Source of the DNA: Lautropia sp.
Lineage (GTDB): Bacteria; Pseudomonadota; Gammaproteobacteria; Burkholderiales; Burkholderiaceae_E
NCBI GenBank assembly: GCA_030532425.1
Contig: JAUNLD010000011.1
Coordinates: 1-58,231 of the forward strand
Direction of reading: 5' to 3'
Length of the DNA: 58,231 bases
The notes under the pieces were generated by a model that had not been told where the DNA came from, did not search any database, and worked only from the letters and a program-made list of their open reading frames with translations. Within the stretch, counting starts at the first letter, position 1. The number at the start of each line of letters is the position of its first letter. Positions 52,971 to 58,231 of this stretch are shown piece by piece. The translations under genes were made by a program, and so were the position numbers.

Positions 52971-54368
52971 ATGAAGAGCCCATTTCTCGCATCCTCGATC
53001 GTCCCGATTCGCACTGGCAACCGCAGCGTCATCTCGCTGGTCAAGTCGATCATCGACCCCTCGCTGGCCGTCATCTGCCTGCTGCTTGCCACCGTGGCCG
53101 CCGGCCACCCCCTGCGCGCCCAGGAAATGGTCCTGGCCGTGCTCACCTTCGTGCTGAGCTACCCCGGCAACGTCCCTTTCCGGATCTATCAGCCCGGCTA
53201 CGTGCGTCATCTGCTGGGCAGCTGGGGGCTGGTCGTCGGCCTGCTGCTGCTGTTCGGCCTGATGATCGATTCCCTGCGCCAGTTCGACCAGAACGTGCTG
53301 GCCACCTGGGTGATTGCCACCCCGCTGGCCCAGGCGGCCGGCCACTGGCTGTCGCCACGGATCCTGCGCAAGCTGATCTCGATGCGCCCCGAGCAGACGG
53401 CCATCGTCGTGGCGGCCAACAGCCTGGGCCGCACGCTGGCCCGCTCCATCCAGGAAGACCCGCTGTCGCAGACGCGGATCATGGCCTTCTTCGATGACCG
53501 CACCCCCGACCGCCTGGGCGAAGTGCCCGAGGCGCCCGTGGCAGGCGGCTTCAGCGCCGTGGCCCAGTTCGTGCGGGCCAACAAGGTCGACCAGATCTTC
53601 ATCGCGCTGCCGATGGCCTCGCAGCCCCGCATCCTGAAGATGCTGGAAGATCTGCGCGACACCACCGCCTCGATCTATTTCGTGCCCGACATCTTCATGT
53701 TCGACCTCATCCAGGCACGGGTCGACTCGGTGGGTGGCCTGCCGGTGGTGGCCGTGTGCGAGACCCCGTTCTATGGCACCACGGGCGTGCTCAAGCGCCT
53801 GTCGGACATCGTCATCGCCTCGATCGCCCTGATCGTGACGCTGCCGATCACGCTGACGATCGCACTGGCCATCCGCCTGACCTCGAAGGGTCCGATCATC
53901 TTCAAGCAGCGCCGCTACGGTCTGGACGGCTCTGAAATCAACGTCTACAAGTTCCGTTCGATGCGGGTACAGGAAAATGGCCCCGAAGTCCGCCAGGCCA
54001 CGAAGAACGACGACCGCATCACACCAGTGGGACGCTTCCTGCGCAAGACCTCACTGGACGAGCTGCCGCAGTTCTTCAACGTCCTGCAAGGACGCATGAG
54101 CGTGGTGGGACCGCGCCCACACGCCGTGGCGCACAACGAGACCTACCGCAAGCTCATCAAGGGCTACATGATCCGTCACAAGGTCAAGCCCGGCATCACC
54201 GGGCTGGCGCAGGTCAACGGCGCCCGGGGCGAGACCGACACCATCGAGAAGATGGAGCTGCGCATCCGCTACGACCTTGAGTACCTGCGCCACTGGTCGC
54301 TGCGGCTGGACCTGAAGATCATCCTGAAGACGATCCTGGTCTCATTCCGCGACCCCAACGCCTACTGA
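52971..54368 (+). CDS. Undecaprenyl-phosphate glucose phosphotransferase (EpsB/WcaJ-like)
   Basis: This polyprenyl glycosylphosphotransferase adds the first sugar-1-phosphate to undecaprenyl phosphate, starting the polysaccharide repeat. The 465-residue product has four N-terminal membrane segments and a Rossmann-like CoA_binding_3 domain (TAIVVAANSLGRTLARSIQE). A fifth membrane segment precedes the catalytic domain. Its motifs are KGPIIFKQRRYGLDGSEINV, KFRSMRV, LRKTSLDELPQFFNVLQGRM and MSVVGPRPH, then KPGITGLAQVNGARGET. No clear Shine-Dalgarno precedes the ATG. It is divergent from epsL across 255 bases. Confidence 0.94.
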   Translation: MKSPFLASSIVPIRTGNRSVISLVKSIIDPSLAVICLLLATVAAGHPLRAQEMVLAVLTFVLSYPGNVPFRIYQPGYVRHLLGSWGLVVGLLLLFGLMIDSLRQFDQNVLATWVIATPLAQAAGHWLSPRILRKLISMRPEQTAIVVAANSLGRTLARSIQEDPLSQTRIMAFFDDRTPDRLGEVPEAPVAGGFSAVAQFVRANKVDQIFIALPMASQPRILKMLEDLRDTTASIYFVPDIFMFDLIQARVDSVGGLPVVAVCETPFYGTTGVLKRLSDIVIASIALIVTLPITLTIALAIRLTSKGPIIFKQRRYGLDGSEINVYKFRSMRVQENGPEVRQATKNDDRITPVGRFLRKTSLDELPQFFNVLQGRMSVVGPRPHAVAHNETYRKLIKGYMIRHKVKPGITGLAQVNGARGETDTIEKMELRIRYDLEYLRHWSLRLDLKIILKTILVSFRDPNAY

Positions 54369-54847
54369 GCTGCCGAGAGCCCCTGCGCCCGCCCGACAGG
54401 CGCCACCGCGCCGCCCGGGCAGGCTGGGCGGGGCACACCGGCCGGGCATCCCCGGCCCCCTCCCCTTTTCCGCCCCACTCCCCTGTCCCCACCGCGCTCG
54501 CACACGGCAGCCTTTGGCGTCCAACCGCCCATCTCCCTGCCACCGATGCTGCGAAGCAGAAAAACCTTTCGGCATGCAGAGGATTGCACGCCCAGCGGTT
54601 CACAGGCCGTATGCTGTCCACTCTGGCCTGCCCAGACCCGACTTGTGACGCAAGCCGGCATGCTTTCAGCCCTGGGATGGACACCAGGACCGACAGCCAG
54701 GTACAGGCCAAGACGTGGAGACAGGCTTGCAGACCACCGACGCCAGACCCGGTATCGCCCCAGGTCAAACCGGCAGCACCGCTTTCATGAAAGAATCCGA
54801 CACCTGACCACATCAGGACAATTTGTCAAGCAAGACCCACAAAAACA
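54369..54847. other. Gap between epsB and the rpoH operator
   Basis: 479 bases without a recognisable gene. GGCCGGG/CCCCGGCC at 54440-54457, followed by a CCCCTTTT run, is a weak terminator for the preceding gene. TTGTCA at 54823-54828 may be a -35 element for rpoH. Confidence 0.45.
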
Positions 54848-54874
54848 CTAGCACTCTCCATCAAAGAGTGCTAA
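54848..54874 (+). promoter_or_regulatory. CIRCE operator (HrcA site) upstream of rpoH
   Basis: CTAGCACTC (54848-54856), nine bases, GAGTGCTAA (54866-54874) matches the CIRCE consensus TTAGCACTC-N9-GAGTGCTAA with one base different. It lies 41 bases before the rpoH ATG. CIRCE is the operator of the heat-shock repressor HrcA. Confidence 0.9.
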
Positions 54875-54915
54875 TATCTAACCCGTCAGTCAGTTACTGG
54901 AGAAACCAACCCCCG

Positions 54916-55815
54916 ATGACCAATCGTTCCGTTGTGCTCGCCACTCCCTCCACCGGCGCTGTTGCGGCTGCTGCCGTGCCTTCGCTGGGCAATCTCGACG
55001 CCTACATCTCGGCCGTCAATCGGCTGCCGATGCTGAGCGCCGAGGAGGAAACGCAACTGGCACGCGATTTCAAGGAGCGGCAGGACGTCGACGCGGCCCG
55101 TACCCTGGTCACGTCTCACCTGCGCCTGGTCGTGTCGGTTGCCCGCCAGTATCTGGGCTATGGGTTGCCGCATGCCGACCTGATTCAGGAAGGCAACATC
55201 GGCCTGATGAAAGCCGTGAAGCGCTTCGACCCGGATCGCTCGGTACGCCTGGTGTCCTTTGCGCTGCACTGGATCAAGGCCGAGATTCACGAGTACATCC
55301 TGAAGAACTGGCGGCTGGTGAAGGTGGCCACCACCAAGGCCCAGCGCAAGCTGTTCTTCAACCTGCGCTCGATGAAGAAGGATCTGGACACCCTGACGCC
55401 CGATGCCGCCAGCCACATCGCCGAACAGCTCAACGTCCGTGAAAAAGACGTGCTGGAGATGGAAACGCGGATGACGGGCCAGGAAGTGTCGCTGGAACCT
55501 CAGGGTGACGATGACGACGCCCCCCGCTTCGGTCCGGCTGCTTATCTGGCCGCGCCTGGCAGCGAACCCAGCGAAATCATCGAAAACCGTCAGCGTGACT
55601 GGTTGCAGGCCGAAGGGCTGAGCAATGCGCTGGCCAGCCTGGACGAGCGCAGCCGCAAGATCATCGAGTCACGCTGGCTGCGCGATGAGGATGATGGCGG
55701 CACCCGCACGCTGCAGGATCTGGCCAACGAGTATGGCGTTTCGGCCGAGCGCATCCGCCAGATCGAGGCCCAGGCCATGAAGAAGATGAAGGCAGCGCTG
55801 GCCAGCTACGCCTGA
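54916..55815 (+). CDS. rpoH: RNA polymerase heat-shock sigma factor sigma32
   Basis: RpoH directs transcription of chaperone and protease genes. The 299-residue product begins MTNRSVVLATPSTGAVAAAA. Region 1.2 is NLDAYISAVNRLPMLSAEEE. Region 2 has SHLRLVVSVARQYLGYGLPH and LIQEGNIGLMKAVKRFDPDR. The RpoH box QRKLFFNLR (turnover/core binding) is next, and region 4 has LANEYGVSAERIRQIEAQAM. The start at 54916 follows CTGGAGAAACC. A CIRCE site immediately upstream suggests repression by HrcA, adding a DNA-level control to the usual translational control. Confidence 0.97.
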   Translation: MTNRSVVLATPSTGAVAAAAVPSLGNLDAYISAVNRLPMLSAEEETQLARDFKERQDVDAARTLVTSHLRLVVSVARQYLGYGLPHADLIQEGNIGLMKAVKRFDPDRSVRLVSFALHWIKAEIHEYILKNWRLVKVATTKAQRKLFFNLRSMKKDLDTLTPDAASHIAEQLNVREKDVLEMETRMTGQEVSLEPQGDDDDAPRFGPAAYLAAPGSEPSEIIENRQRDWLQAEGLSNALASLDERSRKIIESRWLRDEDDGGTRTLQDLANEYGVSAERIRQIEAQAMKKMKAALASYA

Positions 55816-55836
55816 TCCTGCCAGCCCCAAGCCTGA

Positions 55837-55874
55837 AACGCCCGCGCTCCTGCGTTGACAGGATCGCGGGCGTT
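55837..55874 (+). terminator. Hairpin after rpoH
   Basis: AACGCCCGCG (55837-55846) pairs with CGCGGGCGTT (55865-55874), 22 bases after the rpoH stop. The tail GTCGTG is not U-rich. Confidence 0.6.
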
Positions 55875-56239
55875 GTCGTGCGTGGCCTGTCAGAGCCCCC
55901 TGGGCAACCCCGCTGTCCCGCCTCTGTCCCGACTTCCCTGTCCCGGCCCATCGCCCCCTGTCCCTTGCCCCCTGGGCTACACCTGCACCCCCTGATGGCT
56001 GAATGACTAGCCAACTGGCTGCCTGGCCGAATGCCCCTGGCGGACTGGATGGCTGGATGGCTGGATGATGGTGTGTCGATCAATTTGCCGGCGGGGATGC
56101 CATGTTGTACCCACAACACAAAAAAAGCGCGCGCCCTGCCCCACAGCAGGGGTAACATCGAAAGATTGAATACCGGCAACCGCCAGCCGACGAACGGCTG
56201 GCACGGACCGACCGGTAACTTTCTGTTTGCGGATAGCTC
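55875..56239. other. Gap between rpoH and the adhesin gene
   Basis: 365 bases with no gene. Short direct repeats (GGCTGGAT, four-base to eight-base units at about 56050-56065) occur. The adhesin promoter should be here; the 5' leader shows no distinct element. Confidence 0.4.
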
Positions 56240-58231
56240 ATGGCACTCGTCATCGAAACACGTAACGCGCACGGCGTCGTCTCTCGCACCCGCCTTCGTT
56301 CCGGCACGACCCGTCTGACCGTCAAACCGGGCGATGTCTTCCGGCTGGTCGATGAGCAGACCGGCAAGGCGCCCCCCAAAGCCGTGGTCAAGCAGCTGGA
56401 CAACAGCATCCTCATCGACAATCTGGACGAGGGGGGCGGCAAGGCAGCCCCTTCGTCGGTCGAACTGATCGGTTTTTACAGCACGTGCAGCATCAGTGCC
56501 CCCTGCCATCTGCAGCTGCCCGAAGCCAGCGGCAGCGGCGTTGTCGACATCACGCCCTCGACCGCCGCCATCGGCGCACTCTCCGATGGGTCTTTCGTGC
56601 TGCACGACCCGGCCACGGCCGGCAGTGCCACCGTGGCCACCAAGGCGGCTGAACCAGCCGCAGCAGGTGCTGCCGAGGCAGAGACCATCGCCGGACTGAG
56701 CCGGCCGGTGATCTACGGCATCGGTGGTGCAGCCGTCATCGGCGTGGCAGCAGCAGCCGGTGGTGGTGGAGGCGGTGGCGGCGGTGGCGACACCAACGTC
56801 AGCAACGGCGGCGATGGCGGCGGCACGGCCACGCCGGCACCTGCGCCCACCCCCATCGATCCGACGCTGAAGATCACGCAGTCGGCCGTGGGCAGGAGCG
56901 GCAAGCCGGTGCTGGCCGGCACGGGTGCCCCGGGCAGCAAGATCACCCTCAACATCGACACCAACGGCGACCAGACGCCAGACATCGTCTACCAGACGAG
57001 TGTGGGCGCCGACGGCAAATGGATGGCCAATCTGGGCACGCTCAAGCCAACGACCGGCACGCTGCCGGCAGCCGGCCTGACGACTGCGGCCAGCGTCGAG
57101 GTCGCCCAGGAGGCCGGCGGCAACACGTCCAGACTGCCAGCCGTGAAGCTGACGGCCGACAACACGGCCCCAGCAGCACCAACGCTCGATCCCGTGGCCA
57201 CCGACAACCTCATCAATGCAGCCGAAGCCGGCAAACCGATCGTGCTGTCAGGCCAGGGCGAGGCCAACAGCCTGATCCGCGTCAGCGTGGGCGTCCAGAA
57301 CGTCGAGGGCACCGTGGGGGCTGACGGCAAATGGCAGGTCGAACTGCCCACGACCACGGTCACCCCCACGACCACCAGCCTAGCGCTGTCGGTGGTGAAC
57401 ACCGACTACGCCGGCAACGCCTCGGGGGCCACGACACGGACGGTTCCGGTCGACAGCAAGCCGCCTGCCGCCCCGGTGATCCAGGCCACGGGCGGCACCG
57501 ACAATTATGTGAACGCCTCAGAGAAACCCGCAGGCACCACGATCAATGGCACGGCCGAGGCCAACAGCACCGTCAAGGTGACGGTGGGCGCCTTCTCGCA
57601 GGAGGTGAAGGCCGATGCTGCCGGCAAGTGGAGCCTGCAGGTAGCCGCCGCCGACCTGCCTGCGGCGGACGGCAAATACGACGTCACTGCCACGGCCACC
57701 GATGCCGCCGGCAACCAGTCGGCCCCCAGTGCAGCGGCCAGCATGACGATCGATACCGTCAACCCTTCACTGACGGGCATCAAGGTGGGCGCCGGCGGCT
57801 TCACCCGCAGTGGCCAGGCCTTCACGGTGTCGGGTGAAAGCGAAGTGGGCGCCACGGTCATCGTCGATTACTACCCGTCCAACAGCAGCAATGCCTACCG
57901 CTCGCAAAACCTGCTGGTGGCCGGCAGCACCGAGGGCGAGAACGCGGCCTGGACAACCCCCGGCACCTTCACGGCCCCACGCACGGTGCTCAACCAGGAA
58001 CTGCGGCTGGTGCTGTCCTCGACCGACAAGGCCGGCAACCGTACCATGGGCGAGCACAAGTTCACCGTGTATGGCTCGATCCTGCCGCTCAGCCACATCT
58101 CGGAAGACAGTCCGCTGGAAACCAGGGCGGACACGCTGCGCACGAGCGATCTGCTGGACGATGGCAGCAGCAGCGTACTGACCACCAGCAGCGTGCTGGG
58201 CAGCAGCCAGGGCGTGAGCACCATCAGTCTG
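56240..58231 (+). CDS. Large Ig-like repeat adhesin, N-terminal part (partial)
   Basis: The open frame runs from the ATG at 56240 to the right edge (664 codons) without a stop. The N-terminal ~145 residues form a prefix domain like BapA-type adhesins (RLTVKPGDVFRLVDEQTG, VVKQLDNSILIDNLDEGGG). A short membrane-like Gly/Ala segment follows (PVIYGIGGAAVIGVAAAA with a poly-Gly run). Tandem Bap-type Ig-like domains of about 90-100 residues come next, marked by VSVGVQNVEGTVGADGKWQV, GTAEANSTVKVTVGAFSQEV and VTATATDAAGNQSAPS. It is likely a type I-secreted biofilm adhesin. The signature C-terminus and transporter would lie to the right. Confidence 0.85.
   Translation, partial: MALVIETRNAHGVVSRTRLRSGTTRLTVKPGDVFRLVDEQTGKAPPKAVVKQLDNSILIDNLDEGGGKAAPSSVELIGFYSTCSISAPCHLQLPEASGSGVVDITPSTAAIGALSDGSFVLHDPATAGSATVATKAAEPAAAGAAEAETIAGLSRPVIYGIGGAAVIGVAAAAGGGGGGGGGGDTNVSNGGDGGGTATPAPAPTPIDPTLKITQSAVGRSGKPVLAGTGAPGSKITLNIDTNGDQTPDIVYQTSVGADGKWMANLGTLKPTTGTLPAAGLTTAASVEVAQEAGGNTSRLPAVKLTADNTAPAAPTLDPVATDNLINAAEAGKPIVLSGQGEANSLIRVSVGVQNVEGTVGADGKWQVELPTTTVTPTTTSLALSVVNTDYAGNASGATTRTVPVDSKPPAAPVIQATGGTDNYVNASEKPAGTTINGTAEANSTVKVTVGAFSQEVKADAAGKWSLQVAAADLPAADGKYDVTATATDAAGNQSAPSAAASMTIDTVNPSLTGIKVGAGGFTRSGQAFTVSGESEVGATVIVDYYPSNSSNAYRSQNLLVAGSTEGENAAWTTPGTFTAPRTVLNQELRLVLSSTDKAGNRTMGEHKFTVYGSILPLSHISEDSPLETRADTLRTSDLLDDGSSSVLTTSSVLGSSQGVSTISL

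Overview
The window is GC-rich bacterial DNA that reads as a betaproteobacterium of the order Burkholderiales. The evidence is the order ferredoxin-coaD-rsmD / ftsY, an EpsL/EpsE/EpsB-type exopolysaccharide set, a cyo quinol oxidase operon and sigma54-type pilin promoters. Species cannot be fixed from the sequence alone; a Lautropia-like organism is only a guess. No rRNA, tRNA or CRISPR array was found.

Layout. 1-3.7 kb: cyoABC, the bo3-type quinol oxidase operon (cyoC cut by the left edge), divergent from a CorA-like transporter. 5.2-6.7 kb: a queuosine-precursor-transporter-like (VUT) gene followed by a QueF-like T-fold protein with altered catalytic residues. 6.9-15 kb: a MetQ-like binding protein, a LysR regulator, an NCS2 purine permease, a DUF4432 protein, a YigZ protein, a CNP1-like lipoprotein and a DASS transporter. 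15-19.2 kb: ppx and ppk1, divergent, for polyphosphate turnover. 19.2-24.1 kb: gabD, an MFS transporter broken by a one-base frameshift, and a trehalase.

24.1-34.8 kb is an accessory region. It holds three type IV pilin genes, a 27-residue membrane peptide with its own promoter and terminator, a GIY-YIG protein, three copies (one intact, two decayed) of an Rpn-family nuclease cassette, a frameshifted LysE exporter, a ParE-type toxin-antitoxin pair, a PIN/HTH toxin-antitoxin pair and small conserved proteins. Its most striking feature is a divergent pilin pair whose first 53 or so codons, 5' leaders and sigma54 promoters form a 282-bp inverted repeat, apparently perfect, flanking a 483-bp asymmetric spacer. 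This architecture suits gene conversion or inversion switching of pilin expression.

35-43 kb returns to housekeeping genes: sstT, ferredoxin, coaD, rsmD, ftsY, a tannase-family esterase and a ChaN-like lipoprotein. 43.2-54.4 kb is a surface polysaccharide locus: rfbF, a putative 2-oxoglutarate oxygenase, a class III aminotransferase, a DUF4910 peptidase-like protein, a sugar C-methyltransferase, and the export/initiation proteins EpsE, EpsL and EpsB. It looks designed to make and export a glycan with a modified CDP-derived sugar. 54.8-55.8 kb is rpoH, preceded by a CIRCE operator, which suggests HrcA control of sigma32. The window ends inside a large secreted repeat adhesin (56.2 kb to the right edge).

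All calls come from reading the sequence by eye. Family names rest on recognisable motifs, not on database searches.
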